Origin: Baffinella frigidus
Lineage: Eukaryota > Cryptophyceae > Cryptomonadales > Baffinellaceae
Assembly: GCA_026770585.1 (NCBI GenBank)
Contig: MU646359.1
Span: 769,734 to 782,439 of the forward strand
DNA length: 12,706 nucleotides
Direction of reading: 5' to 3'
Shown: piece after piece, positions 1-5,810 of the stretch
How positions within the stretch are numbered: position 1 is the stretch's first letter
How the letters are laid out: each line of letters starts with the position of its first letter
Made by a program: the position numbers and the translations under genes
The notes under the pieces: model-generated
The model's input: only the letters and a program-made list of their open reading frames with translations
The model's database searches: none
Told to the model about the DNA's origin: nothing

Positions 1-36
1 GTTGAGGGGGTGAAGTTGAGGGTTGAGGGTTTGAAG
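1..36 (+). repeat. 3' end of an intron made of GTTGAGGG repeats
   Basis: This is a run of GTTGAGGG/GGTGAAG-like units ending in TTGAAG, directly before coding-like sequence. The same GTTGAG/GTTTAG repeat style fills an intron of the second gene (9252-9600). I infer that this is the tail of an intron whose AG acceptor is at 35-36. The intron start lies outside the window. Confidence 0.5.
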
Positions 37-92
37 ACAAGGCGCTCAGTGGGAAGAGCGTGCGCCTCACCACCGGCCCGCGCAAGCAGCAG
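37..92 (+). CDS. Third-last exon of an unrecognised gene (C-terminal part)
   Basis: Read in the frame beginning at 39, this exon gives KALSGKSVRLTTGPRKQQ with no stop. It is followed by a canonical donor (CAG|GTGTGT). The two bases 37-38 (AC) would complete a codon split by the upstream intron. Choosing this frame makes all three visible exons join in phase 0. The peptide is basic and probably extended. Together with the next two exons it forms the last 53 residues of a protein whose N-terminal part is outside the window. Splicing is inferred from GT-AG borders, phase agreement and the contrast between complex exon and repetitive intron sequence. I do not know the protein. Confidence 0.7.
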
Positions 93-213
93 GTGTGTGC
101 CTAGACCCTAGACCCTACCCAAACCCTACCCAAACCCTGCCTAAACCCTACCTAAACCCCAAACCCAAAACCCCAAACAAACCCAAACCCCAAACCCCAA
201 ACCCCAACCCCAG
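93..213 (+). repeat. 121-bp intron of telomere-like repeats
   Basis: The intron has a GT start and a CCCCAG end. Inside it is almost entirely CCCTACC, CCCTAAA and CCCAAAC units on the plus strand, the C-rich form of the plant/alga-type telomere repeat TTTAGGG with many variants. There is no coding potential. The open frame crossing it is only a proline-asparagine translation of the repeat. Confidence 0.75.
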
Positions 214-270
214 GTGCGCGTGTCCGACGAGCTGCACACGATGCTCAAGGACGTCTCTGAGAAGAACAAG
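214..270 (+). CDS. Second-last exon of an unrecognised gene; ribbon-helix-helix-like
   Basis: Nineteen codons in phase 0 read VRVSDELHTMLKDVSEKNK. The exon follows CCCCAG and precedes the donor GTTTAC. The pattern of a short strand (QQVRVS from the joined exons), then an amphipathic helix (DELHTMLKDVSEKN), then a second helix in the next exon resembles the ribbon-helix-helix fold of prokaryotic CopG/Arc-type DNA-binding proteins. That similarity is by eye only, and such proteins are rare in nuclear genomes. It could equally be an unrelated small helical C-terminal domain. The two introns fall at the edges of this first helical segment. Confidence 0.7.
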
Positions 271-429
271 GTTTACCCTACACCCTGCACCCCACACCCC
301 ACACCCTACACCCTACACCCTACACCCTACACCCTACACCCTACCCTTAAAACCCTGAAACGCGGAACCCTGAAACGCGGAACCCCAAAACCCAAAACCC
401 AGAACCCCAAACCCCAAAACCCAAACCAG
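271..429 (+). repeat. 159-bp intron of CCCTACACC and CCCAAAA repeats
   Basis: The donor is GTTTAC and the acceptor is AACCAG. The 5' half is a tandem CCCTACACC/CCCCACACC array with a roughly 7-bp step. In the middle are two copies of TGAAACGCGGAACCC (about 355-385), followed by CCCAAAAC units. It is unrelated in detail to the preceding intron, but built from the same class of C-rich telomere-like units. Confidence 0.75.
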
Positions 430-480
430 GAGGCGATCTCGGACCTGGTCGAGCGCCTTCTCGTCAAGGGCCTCGTCTAA
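430..480 (+). CDS. Last exon with stop codon of the same unrecognised gene
   Basis: Seventeen codons, the last being TAA at 478-480, read EAISDLVERLLVKGLV and stop. Joined in phase to the preceding exon this gives a second amphipathic helix ending in Leu-Val, a natural protein C-terminus. Codons are GC-rich at the third position (GCG, ATC, TCG, CTG, GTC, GAG, CGC), in sharp contrast with the repetitive introns. This supports real coding sequence. Transcription runs rightwards, and the foldback element at 494-632 would lie in the 3' untranslated region or just beyond it. Confidence 0.75.
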   Translation, partial: EAISDLVERLLVKGLV

Positions 481-493
481 GGAGGCCTTCAGT

Positions 494-632
494 CACCAGC
501 CCGAGGCGGACCAAATCGAGGCTGGAGCATGCGCCAAATCCTCGGGTGGCACCTTCGAAAACGAATGTGCCACCCGAGGAAATGGCTCCAAACAATCGTC
601 GGTTTGGTCCGCTTCGTAGGGCGGGTGGTGTA
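494..632. mobile_element. Foldback (MITE-like) element just after a stop codon
   Basis: Two arms face each other: CGAGGCGGACCAAATCG near 502-518 pairs with the complement of CGGTTTGGTCCGCTTCG at 600-616. The inner pair CCTCGGGTGGCAC (540-552) and GTGCCACCCGAGG (567-579) is perfect. Together they give a stem of about 60 bp with a few bulges and a 14-nt loop. There is no coding capacity. It begins about 14 bp after the TAA at 478-480, so it may be transcribed as a 3'-UTR hairpin. Confidence 0.75.
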
Positions 633-655
633 GCCTCTTGTGGAAGTGTAGCTAC

Positions 656-675
656 AGGCCTCTACATAGAGGCCT
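656..675. repeat. AGGCCT-rich short palindrome
   Basis: AGGCCTCT and AGAGGCCT form an 8-bp stem with an ACAT loop. Further AGAGGCC and GAGGCCT motifs follow up to about 720. The stretch 633-736 shows no other structure and no gene. Confidence 0.4.
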
Positions 676-736
676 CCAGGACTACATGCAGAGGCCTCGT
701 CGAGAGGCTTCCGAGGCCTTTCCACCGAGTCTCGTC

Positions 737-857
737 TACAGGGGTACCTCGATTACAAGAAAACGCCTCCCCGTAGGACCCTACAGTAGGCCTATGCCTA
801 GGGCCCTATGGTCGTCCTAGGAGGGTGACGTTTTCTTGTAGTCGAGGTACCCCTGTA
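737..857. mobile_element. Family G foldback element, copy 1
   Basis: The element is bounded by TACAGGGGTACCTCGA and TCGAGGTACCCCTGTA. The arms continue inward as TTACAAGAAAACG and CGTTTTCTTGTAG, with one compensating-type difference. The middle holds TAGGACCCTACAGTAGGCCT and AGGGCCCTA, themselves near-palindromic. It is 121 bp long and flanked by TA on both sides, which suggests a TA target duplication as in Tc1/mariner-like MITEs. It has no open frame of its own. Confidence 0.8.
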
Positions 858-870
858 GAGGCTTGGTGCG

Positions 871-990
871 CAGGGGTACCTCGCTCATAACAAACTGTCC
901 CCACCCTAGGGACCACCGTAGGGCCATAGGCATGGTCCTACTGTAGGGTCCTAGGGGGGGGCGGTTTCTTATGAGCGAGGTACCCTTGTA
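871..990. mobile_element. Family G foldback element, copy 2
   Basis: Terminal arms are CAGGGGTACCTCGCTCATAA and the complement of TTATGAGCGAGGTACCCTTG. The interior carries TAGGGCCATAGGCATGGTCC and TACTGTAGGGTCCTAGGGGG, the family interior in the opposite orientation to copy 1. The left flank is CG rather than TA, so that border may have been altered. Confidence 0.8.
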
Positions 991-1119
991 GAGGCTTCGA
1001 GACCTCGTGTGCCTGGAGGGGCACGGGGGGGGTTGCGGGCGCTTGTGATGGAGATTACACAGGTTGCTCGCGAATACGAACACGCACCGCCCTTGGGGGG
1101 TCCAAGCCCCCTACAGCGG

Positions 1120-1240
1120 TACAGGGGTACCTCGATCATAAGAAACCACGCCCCCCTAGGACCTTACCGTAGCCCTACGCCTAGGGCCCTATGGTGGTCC
1201 TACGGGGGGGGCAGCTTCTTGTGATCGAGGTACCCCTGTA
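1120..1240. mobile_element. Family G foldback element, copy 3
   Basis: This 121-bp element is bounded by TACAGGGGTACCTCGATCAT and ATCGAGGTACCCCTGTA. Its right end runs directly into copy 4 through a shared CCCCTGTACAGGGG junction. The stretch 991-1119 between copies 2 and 3 holds a G-rich run but no recognisable gene. Confidence 0.8.
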
Positions 1241-1355
1241 CAGGGGTACCTCGCTCATAAACGTCCACCCCCCTAGGACAACCGTAGGGCCCTAGGCATA
1301 GGCCTACTGTAGGGTCCTGAGGGGGGCGATTTCTTATGAGCGAGGTACCCCTGTA
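1239..1355. mobile_element. Family G foldback element, copy 4
   Basis: It starts in the TA at the right end of copy 3 and ends at CCCCTGTA, where copy 5 begins. The left arm has lost the AAGAAAC bases normally following CTCATAA, so the left arm is a few bases short. The interior is TAGGGCCCTAGGCATAGGCC, the uninterrupted form of the loop that is split in the 2365-2709 copy. Confidence 0.8.
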
Positions 1356-1460
1356 CCTCGCTCCTAAGAAACCGCATCCTCCTAGGACCCTACAGTAGGG
1401 CTATGCCTGGGGCCGGCGGTCGTAGGGTAGGGGCGGTTTCTTATGAGCGAGGTACCCCGG
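1353..1460. mobile_element. Family G foldback element, copy 5, left end truncated
   Basis: It begins at GTACCTCGCTCCTAAGAAAC, lacking the terminal CAGGG, and fuses to the right end of copy 4. The right arm TTTCTTATGAGCGAGGTACC is intact up to about 1458. With copies 3 and 4 it makes a three-element chain. Confidence 0.7.
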
Positions 1461-1476
1461 TGCATGCAATAGCCGT

Positions 1477-1528
1477 ACCGTGGGATCCTAGGGCGGTGCG
1501 TGTCCTTACTCGCGAGTAACCCCTGTAC
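1477..1528. mobile_element. Family G right-arm remnant
   Basis: TGTCCTTACTCGCGAGTAAC followed by CCCTGTA matches the right arm (TTCTTATGAGCGAGGTACCC) with several substitutions. GGGATCCTAGGGCGGTG before it matches the family interior. Confidence 0.5.
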
Positions 1529-1546
1529 CCTGTGAGGACAGGGGTG

Positions 1547-1729
1547 CAGGGGTACCTCGCTCATAAGAAAACGCCTCCCCCTAGAACCCTTCAGAACAGG
1601 GTTACCTTGTTCATAAGAAACCAACCACCCCTGGGACCCTACAGTAGGACCATTCCCAGGGCCCTAAGATGATCCTACAGGGGTACCTCGCGCATAAGAA
1701 ACCGCACCCCCCTAGGACCCTACCGCTTC
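1547..1729. mobile_element. Three stacked left arms of family G
   Basis: Left arms begin at 1547 (CAGGGGTACCTCGCTCATAA), about 1596 (ACAGGGTTACCTTGTTCATA) and 1677 (ACAGGGGTACCTCGCGCATA), all in the same orientation. None has its matching right arm here. The middle one retains the interior up to about 1676. Such half-elements can arise by repeated insertion into one another followed by loss, or by unequal exchange. Confidence 0.65.
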
Positions 1730-2174
1730 TCTCACTACAACGCTGTATGCGGTGGGGCCGAGATAGAAGTAAGACGTGCAAATCGAGGGATTGCCCTGTA
1801 GGAGGGCAAATGGTGCATGTTCCTGGCTTGCAAGTGAACTTCGCGTACTCCGATCGCTGTCGAATTTTTGCACGGTGCTGCCACATGGTGCCCGCTGCCT
1901 TCCCGAGCACTCGTGGCCCGGCTGCTGTGACTATTCGGGCTCCATGGCGCCGAACGCTACTTTCTTTCCCAATGTACCAACATGCGCAGTGCAGCAAAAT
2001 AATTCTAGGAGTACTTGCCGACGGAGTATCGATGTGAAACTTTGTAGGCACCTGCTAGGAGGCACTAGGAGGTGATTGCCGCTCTCATATGCCTATTTCT
2101 GCCTGCGTTAGGCCCCTCTAGAGCGCGAAAAAGCTTGTCTGAGCCGCGGGCGATTTCCCCCCCGTTTTCGCTGG
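1730..2174. other. Non-repetitive stretch without a recognised gene
   Basis: Open frames of 122 codons (plus) and 146 codons (minus) overlap here. Both run into neighbouring family G sequence, have mixed composition rich in Arg, Cys and Ser, and show no domain I recognise. No convincing splice structure was found. A short pair GATTGCCCT/AGGGCAAAT sits near 1789-1811. I see nothing else. Confidence 0.4.
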
Positions 2175-2252
2175 TCACTTAAGGGATAAGCGAGCTACCC
2201 CTGTAGGAGGGTGGGCGTTTCTTGTGAGCGAGGTACACCTGTAGGCCTATGC
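2175..2252. mobile_element. Element debris: end of family B and right arm of family G
   Basis: GTCACTTAAGGGA at 2175-2187 matches the terminus of the 5022-5120 element. A family G right arm, TTTCTTGTGAGCGAGGTACA with CCTGTAGG, follows at 2218-2243. Confidence 0.5.
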
Positions 2253-2261
2253 TCGGGCCCT

Positions 2262-2363
2262 ATCCCTTAGGTGGCCAGTTCATGCAGGCTCATAAGCCCT
2301 ACCGTAGGGCCCGAGGACCTGCCTAGGACCTCTGTCGGGTCAATTTTGACCCCATGGCCACCT
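2262..2363. mobile_element. Family B foldback element, diverged copy
   Basis: Read in the opposite orientation, the element at 5022-5120 aligns along this stretch. Shared pieces are the end TCCCTTA.GTG.CCAG, the block GGCTCATA.GCCCTAC, the block AGGACCTGCCTAGGACCTCT, and a closing GGCCACCT that corresponds to GGGCACTT. TIRs are weaker than in the other copy. It has no coding capacity. Confidence 0.65.
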
Positions 2364-2364
2364 G

Positions 2365-2709
2365 CAGGGGTACCTCGCTCATAAGAAACTGCCCCTCTAG
2401 AGCCCCCCTTAGGACCCCCGTACATGTAGGGCCCTAGGCAATGATAGGTCCTTCAGGTTCTTCGAGCTCCCAACATCGGCCTAAAATAGCATATCTACCC
2501 TGAATAGCATATCTACCCCAAGATAGGCGGACACCGGAACTTATCCTGCAGAAAGGCCATGCTTCCTTTCGGATCACATCAGGCTCCCCGGTGCAGAAGG
2601 ATCGCGGCAGAAACCGGCTAAATGGTATCTTCATCGGGCGCTGAGTAGGCATAGGCCTACTGTAGGGTCCTAGGGGGGGGCGTTTTCTTACGAGCGAGGT
2701 ACCTCTGTA
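2365..2709. mobile_element. Family G foldback element split by element X
   Basis: The left half, CAGGGGTACCTCGCTCATAA to GGGCCCTAGGCA, ends at 2440. The right half resumes at 2646 with TAGGCATAGGCCTACTG and ends with GAGGTACCTCTGTA. In intact copies these halves meet as CCTAGGCATAGGCC (see copy 4). The 205 bp between are element X. Confidence 0.8.
2441..2645. mobile_element. Element X inserted in a family G loop with a 6-bp duplication
   Basis: TAGGCA occurs just before (2435-2440) and just after (2646-2651) this 205-bp block. The empty family G loop has TAGGCA only once, so the block looks like an insertion with a 6-bp target duplication. X contains AGGTTCTTCGAGCTCCCAAC, ATAGGCGGACACCGGAAC and ends CATCGGGCGCTGAG. 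Other copies lie at 3692-3846 and, truncated, at 5308-5380. This copy also carries two ATAGCATATCTACCC units absent from the others. No protein is encoded. Confidence 0.75.
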
Positions 2710-3269
2710 CATGTACATGTAAGGGATGTGATATCACACAGCTGTGCGAGATCAACGCTGCGCACACCCCACCCCGCCAAGTCATTCTCATCTCGGAACA
2801 TACCAGAATCCGTTACATGTAGGTCCTTTAGGTTTTGATTTCTCCCAACATAGCCCAACGACACGCCCTTCCGTAAAAAGGATCTACAGAAAAAGCTTTT
2901 TTGTTTTCGGGTCGCAGCTCTCAAACCTAAAGGATCTCCAGTGCAGAGGCTCGTGAAGGTGGGATGATTCATGCTATTTCAGCCTTCTTGTTATGCCTAA
3001 AATAGCATATCTACCCTTATCTTCGGCGTTGGAAGCCTTAAGGAGCGGGACAGATTCTGTTTTGTTCCGAAATTACATCAGCGTCAACAAGCGACCGCTC
3101 GGGACAGAATTGGCCGATTTTGGATCGGGCAACGGTTTTGAGAAGTGTTGGTGTTGGAGGAAAATTGCCAAAAATGTGTTGGTGTTGGAGGAAAATTGCC
3201 AGGCACATGTTCGAGTTGAAAAGCCAACTATTTGGTTCCCGCCAAACTAGTTTCCCCCTTCTGATAAAC
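2710..3269. repeat. Composite repeat unit, copy 1
   Basis: This region is colinear with most of 3583-4445. Shared blocks include AAGGGATGTGAT, CATCTCGGAACATACCAGAA, GGTTTTGATTTCTCCCAACA, AACGACACGCCC.TCCGTA, TTCAGCCTTCTTGTTATGCC, TCTTCGGCGTTGGAAG and GTTCGAGTTGAAAAGCCAA. Copy 1 lacks the element X present in copy 2 at 3692-3846. The long open frames across it are low-complexity translations and are not annotated. It may be the remnant of a larger non-autonomous element. Confidence 0.65.
3145..3201 (+). repeat. 31-bp tandem duplication within composite unit 1
   Basis: GTGTTGGTGTTGGAGGAAAA followed by TTGCCA occurs at 3145-3170 and again at 3176-3201. The equivalent place in copy 2 (about 4341-4370) has only one such block, so this duplication is specific to copy 1. 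Confidence 0.7.
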
Positions 3270-3460
3270 TACAAGGGTATCTGGGCCATAAGAACACGGG
3301 TGCTCCGACATCGGTCGGTGTCTGTCTTCTTAAATTGATACCAGAAGGTTGACTAAACGCAAGATTTAGTCAACCCTCTGTACTAAATTAAGAAAGCGGG
3401 GTGCCCAAATCTGGTCTGTGTTCTTAAGTTCTGGTTTCGTATAGTCCTGATACCCCTGTA
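3270..3460. mobile_element. Long diverged relative of family G with an 11-bp internal hairpin
   Basis: The ends TACAAGGGTATCTGGGCCAT and CCTGATACCCCTGTA are inverted copies, and AAGAACAC/GTGTTCTT continue the arms. At the centre GGTTGACTAAA (3348-3358) pairs with TTTAGTCAACC (3366-3376) around a 7-nt loop. It is about 190 bp, longer than ordinary family G copies. It shares the terminal TACA.GGGTA and CATAAGAA.AC motifs with them. Its right TGTA is shared with the next element. Confidence 0.65.
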
Positions 3461-3582
3461 CAGGGGTACCTCGCTCATCAGAAACAGCCCCCCCCTAGGA
3501 CCCCCGTAGGGCCTTAGCTCGGCATAGGCCTACTGTAGGGTCCTAGGGGGGGGCGTTTTCTTATGAGCGAGGTACCCCTGTA
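3459..3582. mobile_element. Family G foldback element, intact copy
   Basis: It is bounded by TACAGGGGTACCTCGCTCAT and ATGAGCGAGGTACCCCTGTA and flanked by TA on both sides. It abuts the long relative on its left through CCCCTGTACAGGGG. The following AAGGGATGTGAT is the same flank as that downstream of the 2365-2709 copy, so the element and its flank were probably duplicated together. Confidence 0.8.
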
Positions 3583-3691
3583 AGGGATGTGATGTGACAT
3601 GAGGCCCCGCTTGGGAGCTCGTGACCTGTCCGACAGAGGCTCACAACCTAAAGGACATCACACACCTGTGTGAGATCCACGCTCAGATGCC

Positions 3692-3846
3692 TTTAGATCC
3701 TTTAGGTTCTTCGAGCTACCAACATAGGCGGACACCGGAACTGGTTCTGTAAAAAGGCCATGCTTGCTTTCGGATCACATCAAGCCCCCCTGTACAGAGG
3801 ATCGCGGCAGAAACCGGCTAAAGGGTGTCCTCATCGGGCGCTGAGT
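3692..3846. mobile_element. Element X, second copy
   Basis: It matches 2441-2645 from TTTAGGTTCTTCGAGCTACC through CATAGGCGGACACCGGAACT, CGGATCACATCA and AGGATCGCGGCAGAAACCGG to CATCGGGCGCTGAG. The ATAGCATATCTACCC units are missing here. It interrupts the composite unit relative to copy 1, where the flanking sequences are joined. Confidence 0.65.
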
Positions 3847-3950
3847 TAATCCGGAAGGTGCCCCCACCCCACCCCGCCCAGTAAATCTCATCTCGGAACA
3901 TACCAGAATCCTTTAGGTCCTTGAGGTTTTGATTTCTCCCAACATAGCCC

Positions 3951-4052
3951 AACGACACGCCCATCCGTAGAAAGGATCTGCAGAAAAAGCATTTTTGCTT
4001 TAACGACACGCCCTTCCGTAGAAAGGATCTGCAGGAAAAGCATTTTTGCTTT
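3951..4052. repeat. Perfectly adjacent 51-bp tandem duplication
   Basis: AACGACACGCCCATCCGTAG to TTTTTGCTTT at 3951-4001 is repeated at 4002-4052 with about two substitutions. Copy 1 of the composite unit has one such block. Because 51 is divisible by 3, an antisense open frame crosses it without a break. That is not evidence of coding. Confidence 0.8.
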
Positions 4053-4445
4053 CGGGTCGCATTTAGCTCTCCAGTGCACTGCAGAGGCTCGTCAAGAGGG
4101 GATAAAGGGGGTTCTCTTGAGGTGTCCTGATTCAAGCTATTTCAGCCTTCTTGTTATGCCTAAAATAGCATATCTACCCTGATCTTCGGCGTTGGAAGAA
4201 TTGAAGAAGCGGGACAGATTCGGTTTTGTTCCGAAATTAAATCAACGTCAATAAGCGACCGCTGGGGACAGAATCAGCCGATTTTGGAGCTGGTGACGGT
4301 TTTGGAAAGGCCTTGGGGCCCTCTTCAATCCCATAAAAAAATGTGTTGGTTTTTGGAGGAAAATTGCCAGGCACATGTTCGAGTTGAAAAGCCAATTGTT
4401 TGGTTCACCCCCGAAATAGTTTCCCCACTTGATAAACTACAACTG

Positions 4446-4566
4446 TACCGGGGTACCTCGCTGATAAGAAAGCACCCCCCCTAGGAACCTACAGTAGGCC
4501 TATTCCGAGGGCCCTACGGTGTCCTAGGGGGGGGGGGCAGTTTCTCATGAGCGAGGTACCCCTGTA
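4446..4566. mobile_element. Family G foldback element at the 3' end of composite unit 2
   Basis: It is 121 bp, bounded by TACCGGGGTACCTCGCTGAT and CATGAGCGAGGTACCCCTGTA-type arms (right arm 4544-4566). It is inserted just after GATAAACTACAACTG, practically the same position at which the long relative at 3270 entered unit 1. The flanks are TA on both sides. Confidence 0.8.
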
Positions 4567-4782
4567 GTTTTCCCCACCTTGTAGGAGGTGGAGTTAGAAT
4601 CCATCCGGAAAATGCTCGTATGAGCGGCCGACACGGGGTACAGTAAGTGGCACAATGCGTAGCATGTGCGGCGCTGACGCTGGTTGTTTGGCAATAAATT
4701 ATCAATCTCTCTTTCCCCACCTGATAAACTGCACCTGTAGGGACGTGGTTGGCCGGTTTGGGATCTGGCGGCTGTTTCATAG

Positions 4783-4935
4783 GCTAACGGCCTGAAAATG
4801 GGGTAGTTAGGCATACGGCATTGCCTAGGACCTCCTACCGTAGGCCGAGGGATCCTAGGACCAAAAAGTCTCGGCCTACCGTAGGAGGTCCTAGGCAATG
4901 CCGTAGGCCTAACTACCCCATTTTCAGGCCGTTAC
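4783..4935. repeat. Long near-perfect hairpin with 66-bp arms
   Basis: The left arm (4783-4849) and right arm (4870-4935) are reverse complements with about one internal mismatch pair and a small indel at the base. Key pieces are TAACGGCCTGAAAATGGGGT, GTTAGG, CGGCATTGCCTAGGACCTCC and TACCGTAGGCCGAG. The 20-nt spacer starts GGATCCTAGGACC. It could be a young foldback element. A transcript would fold like a small-RNA precursor. Confidence 0.85.
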
Positions 4936-5021
4936 CCTATTATGTTTTGGCAAGGTCGCGATGTCCTCTTGAATCCTGAGGGGAAATATTTTGGGCGGGA
5001 GAAGAAACGCGGATTGTTTCG

Positions 5022-5120
5022 CCCTTAAGTGCCCATGCCGCCAAATTTGACGGCCAAGAGGTCCTAGGCAGGTCCTAGGGCCCTACCGTAGGGCGTATGA
5101 GCCCACTGGGCACTTAAGGG
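5022..5120. mobile_element. Family B foldback element with 14-bp perfect TIRs
   Basis: CCCTTAAGTGCCCA (5022-5035) and TGGGCACTTAAGGG (5107-5120) are perfect inverted repeats enclosing 71 bp that include GGTCCTAGGCAGGTCCTAGG. A diverged reversed copy is at 2262-2363. The family shares CCTAGG/CCTACCGTAGGG words with family G, so the two may use related internal sequence, but the termini differ. Confidence 0.75.
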
Positions 5121-5497
5121 ATGTATGTTGTATTGGATGATATGACTCTGGGTAGGTGACTCTCTAGAGCATCTTTCTGCTCTCGCGTGTCGCCTCCCAG
5201 AGCCACCTCTCACCACCCTCAGATATCACCCCTTCATGAAAATCCGTTGAGCCAACCAACCCTGAGTCTGTCAGCAAGAGCAACGTTTGTTCGGATTTCC
5301 TCGTGCGGATGTAGGTTCTTCGAGCTCCCAACATAGGCGGACACTGGAACTTATCTGCAGAAAAGCCATGCTTCCTTGGATTTGAGATGTTTCTGTGCCT
5401 GTTCGGATTTGAGGTCTTTCTGTGCCTGCCTTTGCAGGGGATTTTTTCAATTGAATTTGCTGTGCGGTTCTACAGTGGATGTAGGCTGATAGCATAT
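5121..5497. other. Intergenic stretch with a truncated element X and short repeats
   Basis: From about 5308 to 5380 the sequence GTAGGTTCTTCGAGCTCCCA, ATAGGCGGACACTGGAAC and AGCCATGCTTCC matches the first part of element X. At 5398-5450, TCTTTCTGTGCCTGCCTTTG plus CAGGGGATTTTTTCAA recurs at about 6119-6156. No convincing gene was seen. Confidence 0.55.
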
Positions 5498-5635
5498 GCT
5501 TAATGTAGCACGAGCCCTGTTGTAGCACGGCCGGCAAGGTCCCGAAGGGCAAAATCCTTAGGGCTACCAATGCCCTAATGTAGCTCAGGGCTTAGTGTAG
5601 CATCAGAATCTCCGCCCGGTCGTGCTACATTAAGC
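5498..5635. mobile_element. 138-bp foldback element with 16-bp perfect TIRs
   Basis: GCTTAATGTAGCACGA (5498-5513) is the exact reverse complement of TCGTGCTACATTAAGC (5620-5635). Internally TGTAGC occurs several times (TTGTAGCACGG, AATGTAGCTC, AGTGTAGCATC). It has no coding capacity, and no clear target duplication was seen. Confidence 0.7.
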
Positions 5636-5745
5636 CTAGAGCGGGTCTCAGCGTAAATTTCGCTGTAGTAATTTTCAGGTGAGTTGGCTAAAAGAGTTTG
5701 GAAGTTTGGAAGTTTTCGATCCCAGAAAAGTGTCAAGCACGAACG

Positions 5746-5801
5746 AGACGTAGAGCTGGTCTCTCATTGAGAGACTACGTCTGGTACGAGCTAGCTCGTA
5801 C
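5746..5801. repeat. Nested palindromes
   Basis: AGACGTA (5746-5752) pairs with TACGTCT (5776-5782) around an inner hairpin GTCTCTCA/TGAGAGAC (5759-5775). Directly after comes the perfect 18-bp palindrome GTACGAGCTAGCTCGTAC (5784-5801). The group sits beside the 157-bp inverted repeat copy at 5811. Confidence 0.75.
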
Positions 5802-5810
5802 ATCCACTGT

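Larger units (their letters stand above)
3583..4445. repeat. Composite repeat unit, copy 2
   Basis: This is the longer copy of the unit at 2710-3269. It contains in addition an element X copy (3692-3846) and a 51-bp tandem duplication (3951-4052). Its 3' part (CAGCCTTCTTGTTATGCCTA to GATAAACTACAA) is closely similar to 2979-3274. No gene recognised. Confidence 0.65.

Noticed and set aside
93-213. True telomere end
   Set aside because: Units are degenerate, short, bounded by splice sites, and flanked by unique coding-like sequence on both sides.
95-480. Proline-, asparagine- and threonine-rich frames across the first gene
   Set aside because: They read through the telomere-like introns. The in-phase splice model explains the region better.
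638-1624. Open frames with repeated YRGTSLIRNRPPLGPYSRPMP-like peptides on both strands
   Set aside because: They are translations of family G foldback elements. The peptides recur wherever the repeat does, on either strand, with no start context or conserved gene structure. Similar entries in protein databases would be the same artefact.
1611-2051. 146-codon antisense and 122-codon sense frames
   Set aside because: Both overlap each other and run into repeat arms. Composition is unlike a folded protein and no motif is visible.
3818-4135. Antisense frame with repeated CRSFLR.GVSL peptide
   Set aside because: The repetition comes from the 51-bp tandem duplication in a noncoding composite repeat. 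The equivalent frame in unit 1 does not match along its length.
738-4566. CRISPR-like array suggested by many spaced repeats
   Set aside because: The repeats are inverted-arm elements of about 120 bp with irregular spacing and variable interiors, in a spliced eukaryotic context.
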